Position numbers and translations under genes: made by a program. This document shows, one piece after another, positions 54,401 to 62,600 of a stretch of DNA of 64,000 bases. The stretch is from Gorsachius magnificus (Eukaryota; Chordata; Aves; Pelecaniformes; Ardeidae). Position 1 is the stretch's first letter. Each line of letters opens with the position of its first letter. The notes under the pieces were generated by a model. The model was not told where the DNA came from, searched no databases, and saw only the letters and a program-made list of their open reading frames with translations. The stretch covers positions 25,294,806 to 25,358,805 of the forward strand of contig CM067081.1 of NCBI GenBank assembly GCA_034008185.1. The letters run 5' to 3'.

Positions 54401-56777
54401 AATTTCTAGTAGGTACTCTTCTATGATATGGAGATCATAGTCTCCTAAATATCAGGGAAAAAACCTCAAACAGCAGGGTTACTCCTTTATACATAAACCA
54501 AGAAAGAACATGATCACTGTATCTATTTAATAGAGTCCTAGCATAAAACAGAAGATAACCACAGAAGACATCCCATTTGTGATGCAGTTTCTGGATGAAG
54601 CTCAGTCAGTAAGTACTGACACAGTAACGTCTTTCTTTTTTTTGTATGCATGAGAAACCTAATTTCACTTAACACTGACAGTGTCTGTGCTCTATGTCAA
54701 CTTACGCGCTTTTTAAACTAGGCCAAAAAAACCAAAAAAAAAGTGGAAATCTGGGTTGGGGTGGTAACCTGCCAGACTTCAACAAGTACATTTTTAATGG
54801 ACAAAAGTATTTTTCTTGTGTGTTGGCCACAAATAAACACAGCCGCTGACAGACCATAATATGAAAAAAAGGGAATGAGATTATGTAAGTATTTTCAGAG
54901 TAGCAAAATTCTTCTAATGGTCTTTGACGATTTTTGCATGGGCATGAAGAAGTATTTCTGGTTCAGTCAAATTAATGCTGCTAGATTTGACAGAAATTTT
55001 TTTTTAAATGAAGGAATTTAAGAATGAAAAAAGAGGCAGACCATCACAAACTATTACATCTGAAAATTTCAGAATAAGACTATGCAATTTAATGGATATG
55101 GAACATTTTAAATTTAAAATAAAACAGCTCCTGTTCATCAAAACTCTAAAGGAGACAAAACCCCCTCAATTTTTGTCAATATTTGCTGTCATATGTCCTC
55201 ACTAAGTAAAAATTACTGCATTTTAGTAGCCTAATTTACAAATAGCAAAGTTTGCCAAGTGCTTACAGATAATTTTTTCTTAGAATTCTTAAAAATTTTG
55301 ATTTGAATAAGCTTCCCAAGCTTTAAGTCTTTACTTACCGAGAAAGTGTTGATTTCCCTGAACCAGGTAGGCCTCTTAAGATTAGGAGCAATTTCTGTGA
55401 ACAACTGAATCTTTCTTCAGGTAACTGCAAGGAAGAAAAGCTGTGCATTCCTTCGGTACTGTCAGCTTTTGGATCCTTCCAACACTCTTCTCTGGTTTCA
55501 CAGAAACCATTATTTTGGAGTCTGTTCCGGTCATTATTTCCATTTCTGAAGACCTGAGTAGCATGGCTATCAACATGATCGGTATAGTTGGTAGTTTGAT
55601 CAAGCAATGGCCCATGATTGTTGATATCAGTATTTCCATGATAACCATGATAATTTTTGTAAGAAAGTTCACCATTCTGAGCAGGGAGAGCATTTGGGTT
55701 TTGTGGTGGGGAATTAAGCATCTGAAAATGCGAATGATGGTTGAATCTAGGAGGAAGAGGTCCCTGAGGTACTATGAAAGACCCTGTTGACTGCCAAGCA
55801 GGTCTGAATTCAGGCACTGAGTAATTCCAATATTTAGAATCTACTTGTCCATTAAAGGTATTTTCAGTTTTCCAGCCACTTGTTTCCATGACAAACCGTG
55901 GCTCACTGCTTGTTTTCTGACTGTTCTGTTCCCCAAAGAAACACTGTCCATTTGCATAAAATGGTTGTGGGCTGCCCAACGATACATGTTGACAATCCTC
56001 TTGTGAGGTCTGACTACAGTTATACGGAGAGTATTGTTCCTGAGAAGTTTCTTTTTCCTGAAAATTAGTATCTAAATTTTCATTTTCCAGCTGGTGAATT
56101 TCTTTATAGAACTGGTCCAGTTCATCATCTATTTCTGGTACAGCAGCAGAAACAGTCTGCATCTTCTTTGCCTCCTTTCTTTTAGCTCTGTTTTCATGCA
56201 ACTCATTCTGATCTCTCTCACTGCTTCTACATTCATTGCAACCGCCAGATTTGTCCTGTTTGTTACTTTTGGCAGGCTTGTAAATCGGTCCAATAAATTC
56301 TTTGCTTGTAAAAAAATCTTCATCTGATGCATTTCTATTTACTGATAATGATGTACTATTATTTCTAATATCATCTTCATCAGCACTATTTGTAATAAAA
56401 GCGCCTCTCTTTTCTTCAATTTTAGTGTCATTTATTGATGCAAATGGAGGATTTACATTCTTCATGGTTTCTGAATCAACTGGCTGACTAAGCACTGGAT
56501 TATATTCACGGAGCACTTCATGCAGTGTTCCGAAGACACCAGTAGGTACTTTCTCTTGCTTCTGCAATTCATGTTGCCCTTGGTTATCTGATGCATATGC
56601 TGGTATCAAATCATCTGATGTTCTCTCAGCATCCACTTCCTCTTGAATACATTGGTTATCACCATCAGAGAGCTTCTCATAAGCCCCTTCTGTTGACTTC
56701 ATTTTTTTAGAACATGGTTCAATCGTGATTTCATCCTGACACTCCAAGAGCCTTACTCTACTTTCAGCATGAAGCAT
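15017..56777 (-). CDS. N4BP2L2: N4BP2L2, whole spliced gene model (NEDD4-binding protein 2-like 2)
   Basis: Minus-strand coding segments: 55339-56777, 45555-45679, 40160-40248, 39732-39808 and 35739-35937 for the short form. The long form uses 35794-35937 instead and continues with 19428-21238, 16909-16994, 16163-16208 and 15017-15177. Every junction has AG/GT borders and the phases fit, giving 642 and 1325 residues. The kinase-like core has a P-loop GLPGSGKST at residues 469-477, an FSTDDYF motif at 492-498, WNQ at 517-519 and IIIDNTN at 533-539. Family knowledge: N4BP2 proteins have a polynucleotide-kinase-like P-loop domain; the human product (PFAAP5) has been reported to associate with GFI1 and neutrophil elastase in transcriptional repression. 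A catalytic reaction for this paralogue is not known to me. The first, probably noncoding exon should lie in the CpG island at about 59 kb. Confidence 0.88.
15178..16162 (-). other. N4BP2L2: N4BP2L2 intron 9
   Basis: Bounded by GTAAGTG on the exon 9 side and TTTTTTAG on the exon 10 side. It contains the TG/TA microsatellite at 15389-15440. No other feature seen. Confidence 0.7.
15389..15440. repeat. TG/TA dinucleotide microsatellite
   Basis: A run of GTGTGTG, then a short alternating AT block, then about thirteen TG units. It sits in intron 9 of N4BP2L2 and is likely length-polymorphic. Confidence 0.95.
16163..16208 (-). CDS. N4BP2L2: N4BP2L2 exon 9 (46-base exon)
   Basis: The acceptor CTGTTTTAG precedes 16208 and the donor G|GTAAGTG follows 16163. 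Fifteen codons, [15 protein letters not shown], plus one base. It continues the WKTSVE end of exon 8 in frame, and its single leftover base joins AT of exon 10 to give aspartate. Too short to appear as an open frame; identified from the splice signals and from a remembered human TSVEEKQ continuation. Confidence 0.85.
16209..16908 (-). other. N4BP2L2: N4BP2L2 intron 8
   Basis: Between donor GTACGA at 16908 and the acceptor before 16208. No repeat or additional exon recognised. Confidence 0.7.
16909..16994 (-). CDS. N4BP2L2: N4BP2L2 exon 8
   Basis: The acceptor TTTTCTTCTGCAG precedes 16994 and the donor GAG|GTACGA follows 16909. Two bases complete a glutamate codon split from exon 7. The 28 codons that follow include [17 protein letters not shown] and end WKTSVE. 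With the hydrophobic end of exon 7 this makes one compact conserved-looking module (residues about 1206-1257 of the long form), rich in aromatic and aliphatic residues. I recall a similar FG.P...SL.P.D..V..D block in N4BP2, but this has not been checked. Confidence 0.88.
16995..19427 (-). other. N4BP2L2: N4BP2L2 intron 7
   Basis: Runs from donor GTAATG at 19427 to the TTCTGCAG acceptor. The donor-proximal part (19281-19400) is T/G-rich on the plus strand, so AC-rich in the transcript. A C-run lies at 17561-17570. No exon recognised inside. Confidence 0.7.
19281..19400. repeat. T/G-rich low-complexity tract (AC-rich in the N4BP2L2 transcript)
   Basis: Poly-T of about 17 bases followed by repeated GTTTGGTT and GGGGT units. 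It begins about 28 bases downstream of the exon 7 donor in the direction of transcription. Simple sequence with no coding potential; the plus-strand open frame over it is an artefact. Confidence 0.85.
19428..21238 (-). CDS. N4BP2L2: N4BP2L2 exon 7, large exon of the long form
   Basis: A 1811-base exon: one base completing an arginine codon, 603 codons, then one base of a glutamate codon. The acceptor is TTATTTTTATGCAG before 21238; the donor is G|GTAATG at 19428/19427. It encodes long-form residues 626-1228. Visible features are a basic nuclear-signal-like cluster ([13 protein letters not shown], about 639-651), an acidic serine-rich stretch (about 676-689, [14 protein letters not shown]), a second basic block [16 protein letters not shown], and a hydrophobic end [16 protein letters not shown]. 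Most of the rest is polar, acidic and probably disordered. The frame remains open past the donor to a stop at 19399, so intron retention would add only nine residues after the last spliced codon. Confidence 0.88.
27754..27783. repeat. AAAT-type simple repeat
   Basis: Several AAATA units in a row (AAACAAATAAATAAATAAAT), in intron 6 of N4BP2L2. Confidence 0.8.
29522..29970 (-). mobile_element. CR1 LINE (minus) interrupted by a plus-strand CR1 tail
   Basis: 29522-29654 reads as the reverse complement of a CR1 3' part (GAAGGGGCCTCTGGAGATCA, then GGTCCAACCTCTGCTCAGAG). From about 29753 to 29970 more internal CR1 sequence continues on the same strand, with the AGGCTGAACAATCC and AGGTGCTCCAGGCCCC blocks. 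Between them, about 29655-29752, is a CR1 3' end in the opposite orientation (GGTTGGACTAGATAATCTCC, then CCATTCTGTGATTC). The arrangement looks like a later, oppositely oriented insertion. Confidence 0.82.
29655..29752 (+). mobile_element. CR1 3' tail nested in an opposite CR1
   Basis: Plus-oriented CR1 terminus inside the minus CR1 at 29522-29970. Boundaries are approximate because both partners are diverged. Its 29688-29716 segment pairs with 29544-29572 as an inverted repeat, 26 of 29 positions by eye. Confidence 0.72.
32403..32982 (-). mobile_element. Solo LTR of an avian endogenous retrovirus (ERVL-like)
   Basis: The plus strand begins TGTCGTGGTTTAACCCCAGC and ends AAAACCAGCACA, so the minus strand begins TGTGCTGGTTTTG, the LTR start I recognise from bird genomes. 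About 580 bases with inverted TG...CA ends. No retroviral coding sequence flanks it, so it is a solo LTR left by recombination between two LTRs. I see no matching target duplication (left AAAAC, right TAGGT). It lies in intron 6 in the same orientation as N4BP2L2. The class name ERVL is from memory. Confidence 0.85.
35582..35587 (-). terminator. N4BP2L2: Candidate polyadenylation signal for the short N4BP2L2 transcript
   Basis: AATAAA on the minus strand about 150 bases after the short-form stop, followed by a T-rich stretch with TGGTTTTTT. Another AATAAA at 35716-35721 is only 18 bases after the stop and could also be used. Confidence 0.45.
35739..35937 (-). CDS. N4BP2L2: N4BP2L2 exon 6 with two alternative ends
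   Basis: The acceptor TTTTTATAG precedes 35937. The first base completes lysine 577, followed by [20 protein letters not shown], the last helical part of the kinase-like domain. If the donor AG|GTGGGG at 35794/35793 is not used, the frame adds [18 protein letters not shown] and stops at 35739-35741 (642 residues in all). If it is used, two bases (AG) join the G of exon 7 in phase. I recall a human short isoform that also ends in an RWGG-type tail, which supports read-through as a real form. The donor core lacks the usual A at +3 and +4, so its use may be regulated. Confidence 0.9.
35938..39731 (-). other. N4BP2L2: N4BP2L2 intron 5
   Basis: Between donor GTAAGG at 39731 and acceptor TTTTTATAG. 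It contains the C-rich run at 37059-37099. No exon or named repeat recognised in the remainder. Confidence 0.65.
37059..37099. repeat. C-rich tract with GTCC repeats
   Basis: GTCC units followed by an uninterrupted run of about fourteen C and a second C5 run. In the N4BP2L2 transcript this reads as G-runs, so a G-quadruplex is possible. Confidence 0.85.
39732..39808 (-). CDS. N4BP2L2: N4BP2L2 exon 5
   Basis: The acceptor TTGCTGCAG precedes 39808; the donor AA|GTAAGG follows 39732. Twenty-five codons, [20 protein letters not shown]..., plus two bases of a lysine codon. The [10 protein letters not shown] segment is a recognisable signature of the N4BP2L1/N4BP2L2 kinase-like domain. In P-loop kinases of this kind the region lies after the Walker B strand, toward the lid. 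Confidence 0.93.
39809..40159 (-). other. N4BP2L2: N4BP2L2 intron 4 (short)
   Basis: A 351-base intron between donor GTAGGT and acceptor TTGCTGCAG. Nothing else seen in it. Confidence 0.85.
40160..40248 (-). CDS. N4BP2L2: N4BP2L2 exon 4, Walker B-like segment
   Basis: The acceptor TTTCATTGCAG precedes 40248; the donor GTG|GTAGGT follows 40160. Two bases complete alanine 522. The 29 codons that follow include [18 protein letters not shown]. The hydrophobic strand ending in aspartate (IIID, 533-536) and the NTN that follows are typical of the polynucleotide-kinase-like P-loop family. Confidence 0.94.
41502..41543. repeat. Two-copy 21-base tandem duplication
   Basis: AGCTATTCTTACCAGAAGTT(C) and AGCTACTCTCATCAGAAGTT(C) are adjacent and match at 18 of 21 positions. 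In intron 3 of N4BP2L2. Confidence 0.8.
45355..45450. repeat. AT-rich alternating tract
   Basis: Almost pure A/T with many TATATA blocks, including an (AT)n run near 45438-45448. It lies about 100 bases downstream of the exon 3 donor in the transcript direction. Confidence 0.85.
45555..45679 (-). CDS. N4BP2L2: N4BP2L2 exon 3
   Basis: The acceptor TTGTTTAACAG precedes 45679 and the donor G|GTTTGA follows 45555. One base completes arginine 480, 41 codons follow, and one base remains. It contains [10 protein letters not shown] and [10 protein letters not shown], the strongest family signatures after the P-loop. The donor is unusually weak (GTTTGA instead of GTRAGT). I keep it because the phase matches exon 4 exactly and the residue run continues naturally into [10 protein letters not shown]. 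Confidence 0.92.
49663..50201 (-). mobile_element. Solo LTR, related to the copy at 32403
   Basis: The plus strand begins TATCATGGTTTAACCCCAGC and ends AAATCAGGACA; many blocks match the LTR at 32403 (GGTTGAG, GTCAGCTGTCC, AGCTTCTTGTGCA). About 539 bases, flanked by AGACG (49658-49662) and AGATG (50202-50206), a likely 5-base target duplication with one change. On the minus strand it keeps a TGATGTCA element (49983-49990) and TATATAAA (49968-49975), a plausible LTR core promoter. No retroviral genes adjoin it. Same orientation as N4BP2L2. Confidence 0.85.
51997..53315 (+). mobile_element. CR1 LINE, diverged 3' half
   Basis: Plus-strand sequence follows the CR1 ORF2 region and 3' end with many changes and deletions. 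Recognisable blocks are AGCCTCACC-like sequence near 52055, TTTCCAAACATGTGAAGGA near 52108, TGGATGAGGACAGAGTGATG near 52330, TATTGTGTCCAGTTTGGGGC at about 52845 and CTCCTATGAGGAGAGGTTAA near 52942. The frame is destroyed. It is interrupted at 52180-52286 by a younger, opposite CR1. It lies antisense to N4BP2L2 in intron 2. Confidence 0.85.
52180..52286 (-). mobile_element. CR1 3' tail nested in the older CR1, with target duplication
   Basis: Starts with ATAGAATCATAGAATC-type repeats and the GGTTGGAAAAGACCTTTAAG block. CATTC occurs immediately on both sides (52175-52179 and 52287-52291). Removing the insert restores continuous CR1 sequence on the plus strand, which supports a true insertion. 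Confidence 0.88.
55339..56777 (-). CDS. N4BP2L2: N4BP2L2 exon 2, N-terminal region and P-loop
   Basis: 479 codons plus two bases of arginine 480. The acceptor TTTTTTTCTAAG lies directly before the ATG at 56775-56777, and the donor CG|GTAAGT is at 55339/55338. The start is chosen because the remembered human protein begins at the equivalent place, with similar spacing to a KK[ML]KS segment. Conserved-looking blocks: [12 protein letters not shown] (about 153-164), [33 protein letters not shown], and the P-loop GLPGSGKST at 469-477. The region before the P-loop is polar, rich in Asn, Ser and Glu, and probably largely disordered. Since the ATG is the first codon of the exon, its -3 context depends on the upstream exon. 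Confidence 0.93.
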
Positions 56778-58850
56778 CTTAGAAAAAAATTAATACATTG
56801 TCAGCATGCACATTTTTAAAGTAAAGTATAAAAAACCACAAGTTATTCAGGCCTATGATATGTATCCTCAGACCCTCCATGGTCACAACTGGAATGTACT
56901 TGACCAGTAGAAAAGCAGACATCGCCTACTGGAAGCCTTGTTTAAACAAAATTGCCACATTATTGCACATCTTTAGCAAAGAAATACATCAGTGCTGTAC
57001 CAGTCTAGCACATCATATTTTATTATATATCTTAAATAATTTACAAATCATGCTTTCTAAATGTGAACATTTGAAAAATTAATTACATCAACAACCTCTG
57101 TTCTCTACTATGTTAATCTACGAAGTGTTATAAATCTCTTTTACAGCATAAACATGTGCCAGTTTCCAATGCACAAACTGATACCTGACATCACTACTAC
57201 TATGACCAACAAAAATGCAAATACTTCAATCACAAGGGTTATTTTCTGTGACATGAACTGAACTCAACTAATTAACACCCATCAAACAGATGCTGGATGG
57301 CATTTATAATTTGGTACCAGTCAAATAAGACTTAAAATTAAATCTGCAATCTGTTATGTTTCTGGTTTTGGAACAACTAGAGATGTTTGTTAGGGGACAA
57401 AGACCACTTGGTTGCATGTTTTCTAGAAACAAACATAAAAAAGCTATCCCTGCCCCAAACAGACTGGAATCTAAGAATGAGCCAATAAGTTCCAGAAAGA
57501 TTCAGAGATGAGTGCAATTAAATACAAAGCAAGACGGCATTGACCATCATGACATGCAGTCATGCCATTATCCACCTAACTATTAGTTAGAATTACTTGG
57601 GCCTTCCTTTGTATTCCAGAGGTCTAGATAGAATGCAATAAAAACCAATAGTTTTTTTATTATAAATCAAGTGCCAAGTCATTTATTCAGCAAATCCCCG
57701 CCCCAAAAAACCCAGATGCAGTGTCAAACAAGAAAGATTTTTTTTCTAGGGTTTATTCTACTGCTTTCTGTGCACATTTCAACTTTCTAGGAGTAAATAT
57801 TAATAAAATGTCACATGCTTTTCATTCTGGACAAGAAATGAAGTTTTTTCCTTTATCAGAAAAGGACCTGTAGGTAGTATTACAAGAAGATTTGTAAGTA
57901 ACATTTATCATCTCACATTCACTTGCAAAACTGACAAGAAAAGGTGTTACTCTGGGCAGTCTCTCATCTACTATCCAAAGGAAGAGAATTCTGCCATCCT
58001 CAGTCTCCAAATGCCTAACACCAAGGAGATTTTACTTTGACTTTACTACTTGGAAGACAACATTAATGTCAGAAGGGGGAGAAACATGGCCATGTAACTA
58101 TCCCTCCTTCTCAAGAGATACATGTTTTATGCATACCTCCAGCTTTTCAGTTCCTCTTTTTTATAAATTAGAAAGCGAGAAATACATCATATGAATCAGG
58201 GATTCTATCTGCCATCTACACAAAAATGTTACCCTACCTTCACTCAAAACCAGGGTTGGAATAAAAAAGTTGCTTTATTAACTTCTATGTCCTCACCTGT
58301 CTTCCGGGATGGTGTTTAAGCAAAGCACATATTCTGATGTGATATGAAAACAGAGCACGTGAACACCTGCCATACAACTATACCTCTAATGATGGAGGAT
58401 GCTGCTCTGTGACTGTCGCACACAAGAATATCCTTTCTTGCTGACCTTTAACAGACTTTCTCTGACTACCCGTTCCGACAGTGAAGTTGCATGCACAAAC
58501 ATCTCCACCTACACTCTCAGGGAGGACAGAGCAAGTATGTACTGAGAAAGGGTAATCTAGGTGACAGTCCCATCTCTTGAATGGGCCACGCATAGGTCTG
58601 TCATATTTCTGTAAAGAACCTTTTGTAAGCGTTGAACCCAAACTGGCATACGCGATTCACTTGGCTGGCACTTACAACACTAAGTTACCACGTTAACTAA
58701 CCTGCCAAACACCCAAAAGTCTCAACCAAGTAACTCATGGCCTTAAGCTCCACGTGTACAATAAATTTCCAAATGGAAAAAGAAGGCGTATGTGGCAGAA
58801 CTTAAAGATGGGGGAAACTGGTTGATTTTGCCAGTGTGACCACCTCTTTC
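56778..58850 (-). other. N4BP2L2: N4BP2L2 intron 1 (approximate)
   Basis: Between the exon 2 acceptor and the CpG island holding the presumed first exon. AT-rich. A GTAAGTG donor-like site on the minus strand at about 58668-58674 could mark an alternative first exon. No repeat family recognised. Confidence 0.5.
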
Positions 58851-59383
58851 CGGGTACAGAGGTGCAAAGCAGGTAGCGCAGCGTCCCTCACACAGAGGCA
58901 GGCCGGGGAAGCAGGCTGCTCCCGCACCGGGATGGCGGCGGCAAGGCCGCGGCTGGGAGCCGGGTGCCTGCGGCGAAGGCGCGGCTGCCGGGAGCAGCCA
59001 GCCCCCACTCCCGGTAGGCGTGCCAGCCGCTCCCTCCCCACCCCCCAGGGCAAGGCACCCCCCCCTGCCCGCCCCACACACGCTTCCCTCAGCTCGGCGC
59101 CGATGTCCCACAACCTTAGCAGCCGGCTCCTGGGCGCCGACACCGCACTGCCCCCTCCCCGCCCGGCCGCGGCCACCCGAGCACTCGGCCACGGTCCCCC
59201 TTTCCCACACATCGGTGGCGGGGAGAAGCGCCTTCCCGGCCCCGCTGCAGAGAAGCCACAGCCACATGCGGGTGAGGAGACCAACCTCAAGGCAGAGGCG
59301 CCCGCCCGTCTTCCGCCGCCTCGGCGAGGAGCGCGCTCCCGGCAGGCGGCGGGGGAGGGGAGCGCTGACAGCCCCACGCTCTC

Positions 59384-59394
59384 AAAATGGCGCC
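59384..59394 (+). promoter_or_regulatory. YY1-like site
   Basis: AAAATGGCGCC, one base from the AANATGGCGGC consensus as I recall it. Such sites are typically near transcription starts of CpG-island promoters. Confidence 0.5.
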
Positions 59395-59433
59395 ACCTCC
59401 CTCTGCCCCTTCACCCCCGCACCCCCCAGCTGT

Positions 59434-59451
59434 TATGGGGCTTGTAGTTCC
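59434..59451 (-). promoter_or_regulatory. ZNF143-type motif, degenerate, inverted copy
   Basis: On the minus strand it reads GGAACTACAAGCCCCATA, which keeps the ACTACAA..CCCA core of the ZNF143/THAP11 element. It lies about 18 bases from the better copy at 59469, in opposite orientation. Confidence 0.55.
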
Positions 59452-59468
59452 GCCCGGCCGGGTGCCGG

Positions 59469-59487
59469 ACTACAACTCCCAGCATGC
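59469..59487 (+). promoter_or_regulatory. ZNF143/THAP11-type motif
   Basis: ACTACAACTCCCAGCATGC, a near-perfect match to the well-known ACTACAAYTCCCAGMATGC promoter element. Confidence 0.8.
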
Positions 59488-59660
59488 CGCCTGGGGCGGG
59501 GGCCCTTGCCGTGCCGTCGCTGGGGGGGTCACTGAGCGCGCGGCGGCCGGGCGCGGGAGGGAGGCGTTACGCGTAGGCCGTGCGCAGCCCGCCGGGGGCG
59601 TGCGGGGCCGGTGGCCGCCTGCCCCGGGGGAAGGGGGCGGCTTTCCATCCCCCACCCCCC

Positions 59661-62600
59661 CTTCATTTTGTCCTCCCCGGAGGGACATGATCTAAGCCAA
59701 CCCGGGGGAGCGGTTTTTAGGCTGGTTTTACCTCTTTTGGGGGTTGTTCTCTCAGCGTGCGGGGAGGTGTTGCGTTTGTGAGGGCAGAGGCCGGCTCCGT
59801 GGTTCCCCAGCTTCGGGGGCTGCTGGCTGTACTGCAGTACAACCGGCAAGCGTGTTTCTGCAGCTCAGTATTGAAACACCTGGTGTTTTATTCTTCCTAG
59901 TGGAAGAAAAAGTCTTAGCTACTGAAAACACGGCAGAAGCTTCAGCCGTGTTTGTGTTGCCTCTGTTTTGCTTCTCCACTCTCCTGCTCTGGCCTTCTGC
60001 TGTACCCACGCCTCATTTTCACGCTGCTTTCTGTGGTATAGTCTACCTTCCTAAAACTGATGGTTGGGGTTTTTTTTAAATAGTGAAATAAATAATAGTG
60101 AAATAAACTTCAGAGGCATATTTTGCCCAAACATTAGGTCTGTCCACATTAATTTGAATAAAGTGTAGTTTTTTTGGCTGTAACCCTAAGGCGGATTGGA
60201 TTATAATGGGTTACGTATAACCGTGTAGTAGATTAACTTCTCTGACTGTTAAGGATAAAATACTTTCTTCTGTAGAATTTTGAGGATCAGGACATTCTTT
60301 TGCTGGAAGTGGTATTCTGATTTTTGTGTAAGAACAACAAAGAAAGACTTTAGCAGGTTTATGAAGTTCTGATGAGGATTGTCCCCTATGTAAGAGCTGC
60401 CCAAGTTTCTTAGACATGTATTATATTTACATGGACTTGCGGTTTTCCCTGCAGTATATTTTTTCCATGATGTGACTACATTTATTTTTTTTTTCACCTT
60501 GTGATCTTGTGGTATTATGCAAAACAAACCACATTTGTCCGACAAAACAGTCTTGTAACAGTAATTCCCCAATTTTCATTAGTGCTCACAACAGCTCCTG
60601 TAAGTGATGTGCCCATTCTAAATACCTGCAACAGGTACTAGAGTTTATATAATTTATAAGTAATCAGAGTTTATATGATTTACAAAATCTCTGAAATTAG
60701 TTTATTTGCTATAAAAGGTAAAAAGAAAACTGGTTGTTAAAGTCCATGCCAGGCATTCCTTCCAGTTACCCTTGCGACCAAAACATAATCTCCTTCCCTG
60801 TGCCAGATGATAGCCTTGTTTTGTTAGAAGGTATGGATGTCTCTTCAGTAGCATTTTCATTTAGATCAGGAGTGAGCTTTTGAAGTTAATCTCCTCATTC
60901 TTTCCATTTACCATCCTTTGTTAATATTAGTGCTCTTCCAATTTAAAAGCTACTGAAATGTCTATTGTACAAATGCCATAATCTTAGCATTAAATACTTT
61001 TCCGTATTGATTTGCACTTAATGGCACTGCATGAGTTATGTAGACATTGCCTGCATCACAACCAAACCTGAGAAATCTGTGTGCAGCTTCTCCTGAGGAG
61101 TGAGGGTGGCATAACTTTGTCGCTCCTTTCCAGACTGGAAAAGCAATGTGTGAATTCTCCTGGAAGACAGGAGAAGACCTATGTTTAGACATGGCCTTGC
61201 TGTGGCTTTAGGGCCTGAGTTTTGTACCATATTTTGGAATCCACAGTCAGAGACAAATTTTAAAGCTATTGTGAAGCAAAGAAAAACTCTGAAGAAACAG
61301 GTCATTTCTGCTGTAAGGAGTTCTTTCAGGAAGGAAAATATGAAATGTCATAAAGAACTGACATTTGCTACCGAGAAAAACGTAGAGACACAAGATACAC
61401 AAAGGAGAATACTATTGCAGGTTGGTGGAATATTTCTAACACAAGTATTTTTGGAAATACAAAGGGCTACACTGCTTTACTCTTCTATCCTTTTTTCTGA
61501 GAATGTCTAAAGATAATAAGGCTAGTCCTTCATGTTAAAAGCATTTTGCAACCAAGATTCTTGACTTCTTTGAGAATTCTTTTCTACTAGTAATACTACT
61601 GATCATCTAGTCCTAAGGAAAAAACTATTTTCCATCTGAAATAATAATTATTGGCTTCCCTAAACCATGAAACACCCAAGTTAACCATGTAGAGAGATTA
61701 AGAGTGTACTGCACATGGACTTTCTGAAGGTAGTATCTGGAGATCAAAGCTCTCAAGTGCTTCGTGTTGTGTATCTAGTAATTGTCTCGGATGTATTTCA
61801 TTTGGGGAATTCTCACGGTACTTATGTACCTAATTAAATAAGCCACATGTTACAACTGACAATACCCTAATGTCATTTTTTCAACCTCATTGAGGGTAAT
61901 AAAATAGGCTTTCCCTAACGATACTACTCCAGCTGCTACAGATCCCATACGGGAAGACGTTGTACTTATTTGAGACAAAGCTACAGACGATTCCTCCAGA
62001 ATCCTCAGGCTGCACAAGATGATAAAAGATGTTCCATCAGAAACATCGGCAGGAGAAGCTGATAGGGTAGGTAAAAGTAGTATCCAAGGGGCCAAACACT
62101 GTAATGGTGAAAATATTTACAAAGCAGCATTAACAGATCATGTTTTTTCTTTGTTTGCAGAGGAGTCTGGATTTTATAACTTCATTTTTTTCATGTTTAT
62201 AAATTTCCTTAGAACTCTACTATGTACCTCTGTATGTCACCCAAATCATGCTTCCTGTAACATACAAAACTCATCTATGATTTTGGTGGAAACTTCTCAT
62301 AGAAGTAAAAATATAAGAGTGTAGTAGTGTTATTGCATGGGTAACAAATTGTGAAAAATTACCTATTCTTCTCTTCCTTATGCCATCCCCTTTGTATTAG
62401 CTGATGAAATGTTAGCTCTAAAGGATCTAAGAGAAGAGTTAAAAGGAAAATTTTCCATTCTATATAATCAGGTTTTGATTCAGTTTTCCAAGGGTCTTGT
62501 AAATTGCAGTTGATTTGAACATTACAGATAGCATCACAATTTGTTTGCATAAAAAGTGAATAAAGTTCTATGAAAAAATTAGTTTTGACATTGTGTAGCT

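Larger units (their letters stand above)
45680..55338 (-). other. N4BP2L2: N4BP2L2 intron 2
   Basis: A 9.7-kb intron between donor GTAAGT at 55338 and the acceptor before 45679. It carries a poly-A run at about 45730-45751, the solo LTR at 49663 and the plus-strand CR1 at 51997 with a nested CR1. Other open frames are short and uncharacteristic. Confidence 0.65.
58850..59660. promoter_or_regulatory. N4BP2L2: CpG island, N4BP2L2 promoter and first exon region
   Basis: GC- and CpG-dense block about 2.1 kb upstream of exon 2. The first, probably noncoding exon should lie here on the minus strand. One possible donor is GTGAGG at 58886-58891, but its -1 base is T, so it is weak evidence. A YY1-like site and two ZNF143-like motifs lie at 59384-59487. 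No TATA box seen. Divergent transcription to the right is plausible but not shown. Confidence 0.75.

Noticed and set aside
58802..59535. Open frames of 150-200 residues on both strands near 59 kb, one starting MAAARPRLGAG
   Set aside because: Same CpG-island artefact: overlapping frames on both strands, arginine- and proline-rich, no family match.
61181..61510. 109-residue plus-strand frame upstream of N4BP2L2
   Set aside because: No recognised motif, no nearby splice evidence, AT-rich context. I could not match it to PDS5B or any other expected neighbour.
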